Source: Hyunsoonleella ulvae (GTDB lineage: Bacteria > Bacteroidota > Bacteroidia > Flavobacteriales > Flavobacteriaceae). Taken from it: 64,000 nucleotides of DNA. How positions within the stretch are numbered: the first letter of the stretch is position 1; each line of letters opens with the position of its first letter. The stretch spans positions 124,001 through 188,000 of the forward strand of contig NZ_JAEPJQ010000006.1 in NCBI RefSeq assembly GCF_016827605.1. Reading direction: 5' to 3'. Below, in pieces: positions 47,415 to 56,009 of the stretch. The translations under genes were made by a program, and so were the position numbers. Under the pieces are notes generated by a model. The model was not told where the DNA came from. It ran no database searches and saw only the letters and a program-made list of their open reading frames with translations.

Positions 47415-49679
47415 ATGAAGAAATTACTGTTTTTAGCATTACTCGCAATTTTGTCTTCCTGTAAAGACGGGGATTCAAGTTCTAAAGATTACAAAGACAC
47501 CTCTCTATCTATAGAGGAGCGTGTAGAAGCATTATTACCTAAACTTTCTATTGAAGAAAAAGTGGCACAAATGCGGATTTTTCACGCCAATATTGGTACA
47601 AAACCCGATGAGAACGGCAACTTAAAATTATCAGATAGAGTTATAAAAAAATTAAAGTTAGGTATTGCGGGGATTAAAAACCCAGGAGAACATATCGATG
47701 CTGTAGCTGCAGCAAAGCTTAATAATGAGCTTCAAAAATATATCATAGAAAATAACCGTTGGGGTATACCTGCATTATTCGTTACAGAATCCTATAACGG
47801 TGTTGATGCAGAGGGCTGTACTAAGTTTGGACGCCCAATGACATCAGCGGCTTCATTCAACCCAGACTTAGTAAGAAGACAATGGGATGTAGTTGGAAGG
47901 GAAGCACGTTTAAGAGGAATGCATATGTGCCACTCGCCTGAGGCAGATATCGTACGCGATCCACGTTTTGGACGTATGAGTGAAGCTTTTGGAGAAGATA
48001 CATATTTAACAACTCAAATGGTTAAAAATGCCATTATTGGTGTACAAGGTAATTATGAAGGTCTTGGAAATGGTACACATATTGGAGCTGTTGCAAAACA
48101 CTTTGCGGGATATGGACAAGTATTGGGAGGTTCTAATTTTGCAGCCATAGAGATTTCAGAAAGAACTTTAATAGATGAAATTTATCCACCGTTTGAAGCT
48201 GCTGTAAAAGAAGCTAAAACATTAGGGATTATGGCATCACATGGTGATTTAAACGGAGTAGCAAGTCATGGTAATCCAGAATTATTGACAGGGGTTCTTA
48301 GAGATCAGTGGGGATTTGAAGGTTATGTAGTTTCAGATTCTAATGATATTGCACGTTTGTTTTATTTTATGAATGTTGCAGAATCGCCTGAAGCTGCTGC
48401 GCAAATGGGCTTGGAGGCAGGAATTGATATTGATTTATATGCTGAGGATTCTTATGCATATCTGCCAGAAATGGTAAAGAAAAACCCAGAACTTGAAAAA
48501 CTGATTGACAGGTCTGTAAGGCGTGTATTAAGAACAAAATTCATTTTAGGACTTTTTGATAATCCTTACATCAACATTGAAGATGTAGAGAAAGGCAACA
48601 GGGCAGCCTCTTCTTTAGAATTAGCAAAAGAATCAGATTTAGAATCTATCATTCTATTAAAAAATGAAGATAAAGCACTTCCACTTTCAAAAGATAAGTC
48701 TTTAAAAGTAGCTTTGATAGGACCACTTTTAAAAGAAAATACAAAAGAGATGTTTGAATCTGTTGCTGGAAATAACGTAAAGTTTATTGCCGAAAAAGGA
48801 TTTCAATTAACCAACCAAAAAGGTGGTGCACCAGAACTTTTAGATAGAAATCCAAAAGCGATAGCGAGTTTAGTTAACAAAGCTAGATCTGCTGATGTGT
48901 CTATTTTGTTTTTAGGAGGGGATGAGTACACTTCAAAAGAAGCATATTTTAGTAATAGCACTTTAGGAGACAGAGCAACAATTAATCCTGTAGGGCCACA
49001 AGATGAGTTAGTTGAAAAAGTTAAAGCTTTAGGAAAACCAGTAATTGTTGTATTAAAACATAGAAGAACATTATCAATTAATACCATTGCAGAACAGGCT
49101 GATGCCATACTAGATGTTTGGGATTTAAGTGAATTTGGAGATGAGTCTACGGCAAAAATCGTTTTCGGCGAAGTGTCGCCGTCTGGAAAATCGCCAGTTA
49201 CGATACCACGATCTATCGGGCAGATACCATTTCATTACAGTATGAAAGAGATTAACTATAAGAAAGAATATTTATTCTTAGGTCAAGGACCATTATATCC
49301 ATTTGGGCATGGTTTAAGTTATGGGGATTTTAAATATTCTGATATTACAATCTCTAGTGAAGAAATCACACCAGATACAGAGTTAGAGGTTAGCGTCAAA
49401 GTTACTAACAGCGGTAGTATGAAAGCTAAAGAAGTGGTGCAACTCTATATTAAAGATGAAATTGGCTCTGTAACTCGACCAGATAAAGAATTAAAAGGCT
49501 TTGAGAAAATTGAGTTAGATGCTGGAGAAAGCAAAACAGTTAGTTTTAAAATAACACCAAAAATGTTGGAGTTTACAGGCATCTCTATGGAAAAGGTTTT
49601 AGAAGCTGGCGACTATACCGTAATGCTGGGAACATCTTCAAAAGAGTATTTAGAAACTACATTTAAACTAAAAAAATAA
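47415..49679 (+). CDS. GH3-family beta-glycosidase lipoprotein
   Basis: The protein has 754 residues with a lipobox cysteine in LSSCKDGDS. The GH3 TIM barrel carries VTESYNGVDAEG, the KHFAGYGQ motif, and the nucleophile D308 in GYVVSDSND (usually VVSDxxA/G; here SND follows). The alpha/beta sandwich (~420-600) and a C-terminal FN3-like domain (SVKVTNSGSMKAKEVVQLYI) are complete. Members cleave beta-xylosides or beta-glucosides. With the adjacent GH43 a xylosidase role on ulvan oligosaccharides is plausible. The GH105 gene follows after 6 bp. Confidence 0.93.
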   Translation: MKKLLFLALLAILSSCKDGDSSSKDYKDTSLSIEERVEALLPKLSIEEKVAQMRIFHANIGTKPDENGNLKLSDRVIKKLKLGIAGIKNPGEHIDAVAAAKLNNELQKYIIENNRWGIPALFVTESYNGVDAEGCTKFGRPMTSAASFNPDLVRRQWDVVGREARLRGMHMCHSPEADIVRDPRFGRMSEAFGEDTYLTTQMVKNAIIGVQGNYEGLGNGTHIGAVAKHFAGYGQVLGGSNFAAIEISERTLIDEIYPPFEAAVKEAKTLGIMASHGDLNGVASHGNPELLTGVLRDQWGFEGYVVSDSNDIARLFYFMNVAESPEAAAQMGLEAGIDIDLYAEDSYAYLPEMVKKNPELEKLIDRSVRRVLRTKFILGLFDNPYINIEDVEKGNRAASSLELAKESDLESIILLKNEDKALPLSKDKSLKVALIGPLLKENTKEMFESVAGNNVKFIAEKGFQLTNQKGGAPELLDRNPKAIASLVNKARSADVSILFLGGDEYTSKEAYFSNSTLGDRATINPVGPQDELVEKVKALGKPVIVVLKHRRTLSINTIAEQADAILDVWDLSEFGDESTAKIVFGEVSPSGKSPVTIPRSIGQIPFHYSMKEINYKKEYLFLGQGPLYPFGHGLSYGDFKYSDITISSEEITPDTELEVSVKVTNSGSMKAKEVVQLYIKDEIGSVTRPDKELKGFEKIELDAGESKTVSFKITPKMLEFTGISMEKVLEAGDYTVMLGTSSKEYLETTFKLKK

Positions 49680-49685
49680 GATATA

Positions 49686-50813
49686 ATGAATAAAACAATT
49701 TTAACACTTTTTATGGCTGTATTACTCTTTAATTGTTCAACGGCTCAGAAAGTAACAGAAGCGCAACCAATTAATAAGGAAGCAGTAAAAGCTTCAATGA
49801 TAAAAGCTTTAGAGTGGCAAGAAGTTCATCCGATTTTCGCTTTATCTCCGACAGATTGGACTGCAGGGGCTTATTATGTAGGTGTAGCTAGAGCCCATAA
49901 AACTACTAAGGATATGATGTATATGGCAGCTCTTAAAAATCAAGGGTATTGGAATAATTGGCAAACATACAAACGTTTGCACCATGCAGATGATGTCGCT
50001 ATCTCATATAGTTACATTTATATTGATAAATATGCTGGTAGGAAAAATTTTGTGGATTTAGAACCAACAAAGAAGTTTTTGGATGCACATTTATATGATG
50101 ATGATAATTGGAAAGCAGGTACTGATAAAAGTGAAATGGGTAAAACTATTTTATGGTGGTGGTGTGATGCCTTATTTATGGCACCACCAGTACTAAATTT
50201 ATATGCAAAACATACCAACCAGCCTAAGTATTTAGATGAGATGCATAAATTTTACATGCAAACCTATAATCAACTGTATGATGAAGAAGAGCAGTTATTC
50301 GCAAGAGATATGCGTTTTGTTTGGCAAGGTAAAGACGATGACACAAAAGAACCAAATGGCAAAAAAGTATTTTGGTCTAGAGGAAATGGTTGGGTTATTG
50401 CAGGTTTAGCTTTGATTTTGGATGATATGCCAGCAGATTATGAGCACCGTCCTTTTTACGAAAAACTTTATAAAGAAATGGCTGAAAAAATGTTAGCCAT
50501 TCAACCAGAAGATGGTTTATGGCGCACAAGTTTACTATGCCCAGAATCTTATGACCATGGAGAGGTAAGTGGTAGTGGGTTCCATACTTTTGCATTGGCA
50601 TGGGGTATCAATAATGGTCTGGTAGATAAAAAACATACAGCAGCAGTTAAAAAGGCATGGAATGCTATAGCAAAGTGCCAACATGAAGACGGTCGCGTAG
50701 GTTGGGTACAAAATATTGGAGCGTTTCCAGAACCAGCATCTGCTGATTCTTGGCAAAATTTTGGAACTGGAGCTTTTTTAATGGCGGGAAGTGAGATTTT
50801 AAAGTTAGACTAA
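49686..50813 (+). CDS. GH105-family unsaturated uronyl hydrolase
   Basis: The protein has 375 residues, the usual GH105 size. The N-terminus is hydrophobic, with a possible lipobox (LLFNCSTAQ). Conserved elements are [13 protein letters not shown] (D102/D103), [12 protein letters not shown] with the catalytic-type D161, and [17 protein letters not shown]105 enzymes hydrate the delta-4,5 double bond of unsaturated glucuronyl residues left by lyases, releasing DKH for KduI. This links the extracellular lyases with the cytoplasmic KduI/KduD branch. It ends the GH43-GH3-GH105 operon; a terminator follows at 50839-50857. Confidence 0.94.
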   Translation: MNKTILTLFMAVLLFNCSTAQKVTEAQPINKEAVKASMIKALEWQEVHPIFALSPTDWTAGAYYVGVARAHKTTKDMMYMAALKNQGYWNNWQTYKRLHHADDVAISYSYIYIDKYAGRKNFVDLEPTKKFLDAHLYDDDNWKAGTDKSEMGKTILWWWCDALFMAPPVLNLYAKHTNQPKYLDEMHKFYMQTYNQLYDEEEQLFARDMRFVWQGKDDDTKEPNGKKVFWSRGNGWVIAGLALILDDMPADYEHRPFYEKLYKEMAEKMLAIQPEDGLWRTSLLCPESYDHGEVSGSGFHTFALAWGINNGLVDKKHTAAVKKAWNAIAKCQHEDGRVGWVQNIGAFPEPASADSWQNFGTGAFLMAGSEILKLD

Positions 50814-50838
50814 AAAAATGTATATTTAAAATGTAAAG

Positions 50839-50862
50839 CGGGAACGGTATGTTCCCGTTTTT
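50839..50862 (+). terminator. Intrinsic terminator after GH105
   Basis: A 7-bp GC-rich stem CGGGAAC/GTTCCCG (50839-50845 with 50851-50857) and a 5-nt loop are followed by TTTTT. Confidence 0.85.
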
Positions 50863-50883
50863 GGTTTTTATACATAAAGAATT

Positions 50884-53800
50884 TTGAAAGTGATTAAATT
50901 TAATGATATAAGCTTTTTGTTTATTGTATTCCTAATATTTTTTGGGGAAGCACAAAATGATATTTATAAGTTTAATCATATTACAGATGCCAATGGTTTA
51001 TCTCAAAATTCTGTAATAGCTATGCATCAGGATAAACTTGGTCAAATGTGGATTGGTACCCGAGATGGTTTAAATAAATATGATGGTGAGCAATTTACAG
51101 TTTTCAAACATGAAAAAAATAATCCAAATTCAATTACGAATAATAGTATTCTCTGTATTGAAGAAGATAGAAATGGTTTTATTTGGGTAGGGACGTCTTT
51201 TGGACTTAATCGCTACAATCCAAAAAAAAATGAGTTTAAGGCTTATTTTGTTAATAAGCAACGCACATTTATTGGAAGTAACATGATTTCAGTAGTCAAA
51301 GAAATGGCTAATGATGCAATATGGATAGGTTCAGCTAGCGGTATTTCAATTTACAATATACAAAAGGATGAATTTGAAAGTGTATTGGAAAAGAAGAATA
51401 TTACTTCGGTTTTAGAAACAAAATCAGGGAAAGTCATTGTTGGGACTACTAGTGGACTATTAGTTTTAGATGATAAAACAAGAAGCTTATTTAATTTTCA
51501 CACTGTAGCAGGAACAGAAAATTTAGATATTCAAGATATAGTTGAAAGTAATAGCGGTAATATTTTAATCGCTACAAAAAACGAAAGTATATTAGAATTT
51601 GAAATAACTAAAAATAGTATAAAACCTTATTTTGATAAGGCTTTATTAAAAGGAAAAAGTAAGAATGTTAGAAGTCTACTTTTTGATGATCTAGGGCATT
51701 TATGGTTAGCTACCTATAATGGACTTCAAATATCCAGTGATAGAAACAAATTGATGGTACTCTACAGTGATGATAATGATGAAAAATCTATCAATGATAA
51801 TTTTATAAAAACCTTATTCAAAGATAATATTGGAGTTTTATGGGTAGGTACCTATTATGGAGGGGTAAATATTTGTAGTGATTTTAATAAAAATTTTATC
51901 AATATTACTCAAAAATATTCAAAAGCAGGTCTTAGTTTTAAGGTCGTAAGTTCTTTAGTTAATTATAAAAATCTGTTATTTATTGGTACTGCAGGTGGGG
52001 GTATTTCTGTTTTAAATAATGAGAATAATTCCATAGAGCACATAAATACAAAAAACTCTAGAGCTTTAAAAAGTGACAATATAAAATCTTTATGTATAAC
52101 AAATGATGACAAACTTTGGATAGGTACATTTGAAAATGGTGTAGCTATTTATAATTTAAAAACGAAGTTATTTGAGGAGTTACCTTTTTCAGAGAAATTA
52201 AAAGCGCTTTTAAAAGATGTTGGAGTATTAAGTTTATCACAGTATGATAGTAATTATATGCTAATAGGAACAAATGTTTCAGGCTTAATAAAATATAATA
52301 TAAGACAAAATACGTATAGGGTTTTTAGTAGTTATTCAAAGACTTCTGCGCTTACAAATGGAAATATAAAAACTATTCATGTTAGCAAGAAAGGAGATAT
52401 TTTAGTAGGAACGTTACGAGGTTTAAATTGTATTTCAGCAGACGGAATAGTTACCAATTATATTTATTCTAAGGACCTCAAAATAAAATTTGAAATCACT
52501 TCAATTTATGAAAGTCAAAATGATGTATTATGGATTGGTACAGCGGAGGATGGACTTTTTAAATTTGCAAACAATCAATTTGAGCCTATTCATTTAAAGG
52601 TAAATAATGAAGATATAAATGCAATTCGAGGTATAGTTGAGGCTGAGTCAGGCCATGTTTGGATAAGTACCTATACACAAGGGTTAATAAAATTTGATCT
52701 TGCTCAAAAAAAAATAGTATTCCACTATACCAAAAAAGATGGACTTCCGAGTAACCAATTTAATCGAGATGCGTATTTAAAAATTGGAGCCTCCTACTAT
52801 TTTGGAGGACCATCTGGTGTAACATTTTTTAATGAAAAAAACTTAATAAAAAATAATTATGCACCACAGGTTATCATTACTGATTTTAAAATTAAAAACA
52901 ATTCCGTTGATGTTAATGAAGATCAAAATATCATTGAGACCGCTATAAGTTATACAAGAGACATTGAATTGGCATATAATCAAGGTAATTTTAGCCTAAA
53001 GTTTGCAATGCCAAACTTTATCAATTCTTCAAGTAATAGTTATTTGTATAGGTTGCAAGGTTTAGAAAATGATTGGGTAGAAACTTCTACTAATGTAGCG
53101 TCATATACCATACAGAAATCAGGCGATTATAAATTCGAGGTAAAGGGTGTAAATAGCGATGGAGTAATAAATAAAATACCAACCACTTTAAACATCATAG
53201 TAAAACCGGCACCATGGGCAACATGGTGGGCATATAGTCTATATGGTCTTTTAATTATAGGGACATTATACTATTTGTATAATACTTTAAAATCGAAAAC
53301 AAAACTTAAACATCAACTAGAATTAGAGCATGTTAAGACAGAGCAGATTGAAAAGATAAATAAATCTAAACTAGAATTTTTTACTAATATATCTCATGAG
53401 TTTAGAACTCCTTTAACCCTGATTTTGGGGTCTTTACAACAAGTTTTAGATGATTATCAAGGGAGTAGTAAAATGTTTAAGAAACTTAAAGTAGTAGAAA
53501 GCAGCTCTAATCAATTGTTAAAACTGATTAATAGATTGATGGACTTCAGGAAGTATGAGAATAGAGTAATGAAACTCGAAGCTGCAAAAGGCGATATTGT
53601 TAATTTTGTTGAAGAGATTTATTTGTCATTTTCAGAATATGCTAAAGAAAAAAAATATACTTATAACTTCTCTACCTCTGCAAAGATTATAGATTTATAT
53701 TTTGATAATGCCAAGTTAGAGCGCGTATTTTACAACCTTATCTCAAACGCATTCAAATATACCCCCAAAGGAGGGAAAATAAATGTAGAAATAGAAGAAC

Positions 53801-54945
53801 AGGAGAAACTTGTGCTAATTTTAATAAAGGATACTGGAATTGGTATACCTACGCAATTTAGAAGTAAAGTTTTTGATCGTTTTTTTGAAATATCAGAGCA
53901 TAAATCAAATAATGAGCATAATCAGGGTACTGGAATAGGTCTTTCAATAGTTAAAAGCATAATAGATTTACATAAAGGAACAATTCATATTTCAGAACAA
54001 ACTAAAACTACTGGTACTGTTTTTACTCTAGAACTGCCAAAAGGCAAAACCCATTTAAAAAGTAGTGAAATTGTTGAAGACTTTAAGCAAGGAGAGGATG
54101 TTTCTTATTATCAAAGTCAACTTAAAGCTATAAATGCATCTCATTTGGATGAAAACTTCTTTAATAAAACCCCACCACAAGATAAAGCTTCAATTCTTAT
54201 TGTAGAAGATAATAAGGAGCTGAGAACTTTTATACGCAATCTTTTGAACTCATATTACAATGTTTATGAGGCTGGAAATGGAAAAGAAGGGTATAAAATG
54301 GCCATAAAACACCAGGTAGATCTTATAATTAGTGATGTAGTCATGCCTATAACTAGTGGTACTGAATTATGTGCTATGATTAAAGAAGATATAAGAACAA
54401 GCCATATCCCAGTAATTTTATTAACCACACGTTCTGCTTTGGTTTATAAACTAGAAGGCTTGGAAACAGGTGCTGACGACTATATAAGCAAACCTTTTAA
54501 TCTTAAAGAATTTAAATTAAGAATATCTAATATACTGGCATCAAATCAACGACTAAAGGACAAAATAAATGCTAATGAGATCTTAAAACCAGAAGATATG
54601 GTAATGTCCTCTATGGATGAGGAGTTGTATAAGAAGGCATTAAATATTGTTGAGAAAAACTTAGGTAACGATACTTTTGATATTCCTTATTTTTGTGAAG
54701 AGTTAGGTGTTAGTAAGTCCGTTTTATATATTAAGGTAAAAGCTTGGACAGATTTTACACCTAAACAATTTATAGTTCATTTAAGACTAAAATATGCAGC
54801 TCAACTTCTTGAGCAAGGTAAAATGAATATAAATGAAGTTAGCCGTAAAGCTGGTTTTAAAAATCAGAAATACTTTGCAAAGATCTTTAAAAATAAGTTT
54901 GGAAAAACTCCAAGCGATTATGCTCAATCTTTTACAGAATTTTAG
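50884..54945 (+). CDS. Hybrid two-component system regulator (HTCS), sensor plus AraC-type output
   Basis: The protein has 1353 residues and starts with TTG at 50884, which puts a signal peptide (...FLFIVFLIFFGEAQ) at the N-terminus. The periplasmic half is two seven-bladed propellers made of Reg_prop repeats (WIGTRDGLNKYDG, WVGTSFGLNRYNP...), then a Y_Y_Y domain (~715-775) and one membrane segment (~778-798). The cytoplasmic half holds HisKA with phosphoacceptor H838 (NISHEFRTPL), an HATPase with the GTGIGLSIVKSI box, a receiver with D1151 (LIISDVVMP), and a C-terminal AraC/HTH_18 domain (~1255-1350). Such proteins sense oligosaccharides in the periplasm and activate their own locus. It lies between a terminator and the 55116 gene and is a leading candidate reader of the CAGGAYA sites. 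Confidence 0.96.
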   Translation: MKVIKFNDISFLFIVFLIFFGEAQNDIYKFNHITDANGLSQNSVIAMHQDKLGQMWIGTRDGLNKYDGEQFTVFKHEKNNPNSITNNSILCIEEDRNGFIWVGTSFGLNRYNPKKNEFKAYFVNKQRTFIGSNMISVVKEMANDAIWIGSASGISIYNIQKDEFESVLEKKNITSVLETKSGKVIVGTTSGLLVLDDKTRSLFNFHTVAGTENLDIQDIVESNSGNILIATKNESILEFEITKNSIKPYFDKALLKGKSKNVRSLLFDDLGHLWLATYNGLQISSDRNKLMVLYSDDNDEKSINDNFIKTLFKDNIGVLWVGTYYGGVNICSDFNKNFINITQKYSKAGLSFKVVSSLVNYKNLLFIGTAGGGISVLNNENNSIEHINTKNSRALKSDNIKSLCITNDDKLWIGTFENGVAIYNLKTKLFEELPFSEKLKALLKDVGVLSLSQYDSNYMLIGTNVSGLIKYNIRQNTYRVFSSYSKTSALTNGNIKTIHVSKKGDILVGTLRGLNCISADGIVTNYIYSKDLKIKFEITSIYESQNDVLWIGTAEDGLFKFANNQFEPIHLKVNNEDINAIRGIVEAESGHVWISTYTQGLIKFDLAQKKIVFHYTKKDGLPSNQFNRDAYLKIGASYYFGGPSGVTFFNEKNLIKNNYAPQVIITDFKIKNNSVDVNEDQNIIETAISYTRDIELAYNQGNFSLKFAMPNFINSSSNSYLYRLQGLENDWVETSTNVASYTIQKSGDYKFEVKGVNSDGVINKIPTTLNIIVKPAPWATWWAYSLYGLLIIGTLYYLYNTLKSKTKLKHQLELEHVKTEQIEKINKSKLEFFTNISHEFRTPLTLILGSLQQVLDDYQGSSKMFKKLKVVESSSNQLLKLINRLMDFRKYENRVMKLEAAKGDIVNFVEEIYLSFSEYAKEKKYTYNFSTSAKIIDLYFDNAKLERVFYNLISNAFKYTPKGGKINVEIEEQEKLVLILIKDTGIGIPTQFRSKVFDRFFEISEHKSNNEHNQGTGIGLSIVKSIIDLHKGTIHISEQTKTTGTVFTLELPKGKTHLKSSEIVEDFKQGEDVSYYQSQLKAINASHLDENFFNKTPPQDKASILIVEDNKELRTFIRNLLNSYYNVYEAGNGKEGYKMAIKHQVDLIISDVVMPITSGTELCAMIKEDIRTSHIPVILLTTRSALVYKLEGLETGADDYISKPFNLKEFKLRISNILASNQRLKDKINANEILKPEDMVMSSMDEELYKKALNIVEKNLGNDTFDIPYFCEELGVSKSVLYIKVKAWTDFTPKQFIVHLRLKYAAQLLEQGKMNINEVSRKAGFKNQKYFAKIFKNKFGKTPSDYAQSFTEF

Positions 54946-55035
54946 TTCTCTTTTTATTTAGCTCTTTTTTTTATTACAAAATAATGATAATCAAATCATT
55001 GTGTTTGTGTATGTAGTTTTAAAAAAGGAAATTTT

Positions 55036-55080
55036 CACACATTTTCAGGAAATTTTTACCCTGATTCTCCTTTAATTTTG
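55036..55080 (+). promoter_or_regulatory. Degenerate CAGGAYA operator copy and perfect -7 element
   Basis: The promoter-proximal half-site CAGGAAAT (55046-55053) sits exactly 19 bp before TAATTTTG (55073-55080), a perfect TAnnTTTG match. The distal half (CACACATTTT) is poor. The start codon at 55116 is 35 bp downstream. Confidence 0.5.
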
Positions 55081-55115
55081 TTACCAAATCATTTATAAAC
55101 TAAATCTAACATTTT

Positions 55116-55868
55116 ATGAAAAAAATTACATTTTTTGTTATCACTCTGTGTATTGCAACTAGCACTTATGCACAATTTATTGGAGCTGGTGAGTACAGAC
55201 TAAGAAACAATTTTACTACTAATGGTACTGTTTATTTGTCACATGATGGCTCTAAAGCTATAAGGGCAACTTCGACTGCTTCTGATGCTACAAAATTTAC
55301 ATTAGTTTCCACAGGGGTAGCAGACCAATACAATATTGTAATACATACCAATGATGGTATTTTGAGAGCCAATAGTACCTCAGAAATTCCTGTAGTTGCT
55401 TATTCTGGATCACCTTCCACGTCTAACCCTAATGTTTGGTCTGTTGTTGATTCAGGATCGACTGGATCAGGCGGAGAAATTGCATACAATGTACTCACTC
55501 CGTTGACCAGTACAACTAGGTATTTGGTTTATAACAACAGTACTGATGCCATAGGTTATTCAGGTGGTAATTTTACAAGAACACAGTGGATTTTAGAGAG
55601 ATTGTCTCCACCATTGAGTACGAATGATTTAGAAAAAAGTTCTGTTTTTATCTCTAACCCAATACATGATAAAATGACAATCAAAGGGTTAAAAGGGAAA
55701 GTAAACCAAATTGAAGTTTTTAATGTGCTAGGAGAATTAATGATAAGCAGAAGTACTGTAGACTCATTGTCAATAGATATAGAGACAAATGCACTATCAA
55801 GGGGATTATATCTCGTTAAGTTTTATGGAGAAACATTCTCTTTTACAAAAAAAATTATAAAAAGATAA
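55116..55868 (+). CDS. Secreted T9SS protein of unknown function (possible beta-trefoil)
   Basis: The protein has 250 residues with a signal peptide ending at STYAQ. Residues ~20-165 contain three related segments (GAGEYRLRNNFTTNGTVYLSHDG, FTLVSTG...YNIVIHTNDGILRANS, LTSTTRYLVYNN) that resemble a ricin-type beta-trefoil carbohydrate-binding fold. The C-terminus (~175-250, VFISNPIHDKMTIKG...LVKFYGETFSFTKKIIKR) is a T9SS sorting domain. No catalytic motif is visible. A glycan-binding surface protein is the most likely reading; this is inference. A hairpin follows the stop at 55894-55930. Confidence 0.75.
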   Translation: MKKITFFVITLCIATSTYAQFIGAGEYRLRNNFTTNGTVYLSHDGSKAIRATSTASDATKFTLVSTGVADQYNIVIHTNDGILRANSTSEIPVVAYSGSPSTSNPNVWSVVDSGSTGSGGEIAYNVLTPLTSTTRYLVYNNSTDAIGYSGGNFTRTQWILERLSPPLSTNDLEKSSVFISNPIHDKMTIKGLKGKVNQIEVFNVLGELMISRSTVDSLSIDIETNALSRGLYLVKFYGETFSFTKKIIKR

Positions 55869-55893
55869 ACGTAAAGTAATTTTTTTCAATGAT

Positions 55894-55930
55894 TGAAACG
55901 GTTTGATGCCATGAGTATCAAACTGTTTCA
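55894..55930 (+). terminator. Long hairpin after the 55116 gene
   Basis: A 14-bp stem (55894-55907 with 55917-55930), with one G-U wobble and a 9-nt loop, lies 26 bp after the stop. The tail TGTTT is only modestly U-rich, so termination may be partial. Confidence 0.65.
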
Positions 55931-56009
55931 TGTTTAAAGGATATTTTGTTTTAAGTTTATGAACAAGAAACGCTATTTGTTAAAAAATGTCAAAGAAAAA
56001 TGAAACGCT

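Noticed and set aside
55937-55944. AAGGATAT as another operator half-site before the beta-helix gene
   Set aside because: There is no TAnnTTTG element 19 bp downstream and no second half-site at a 10-bp period.
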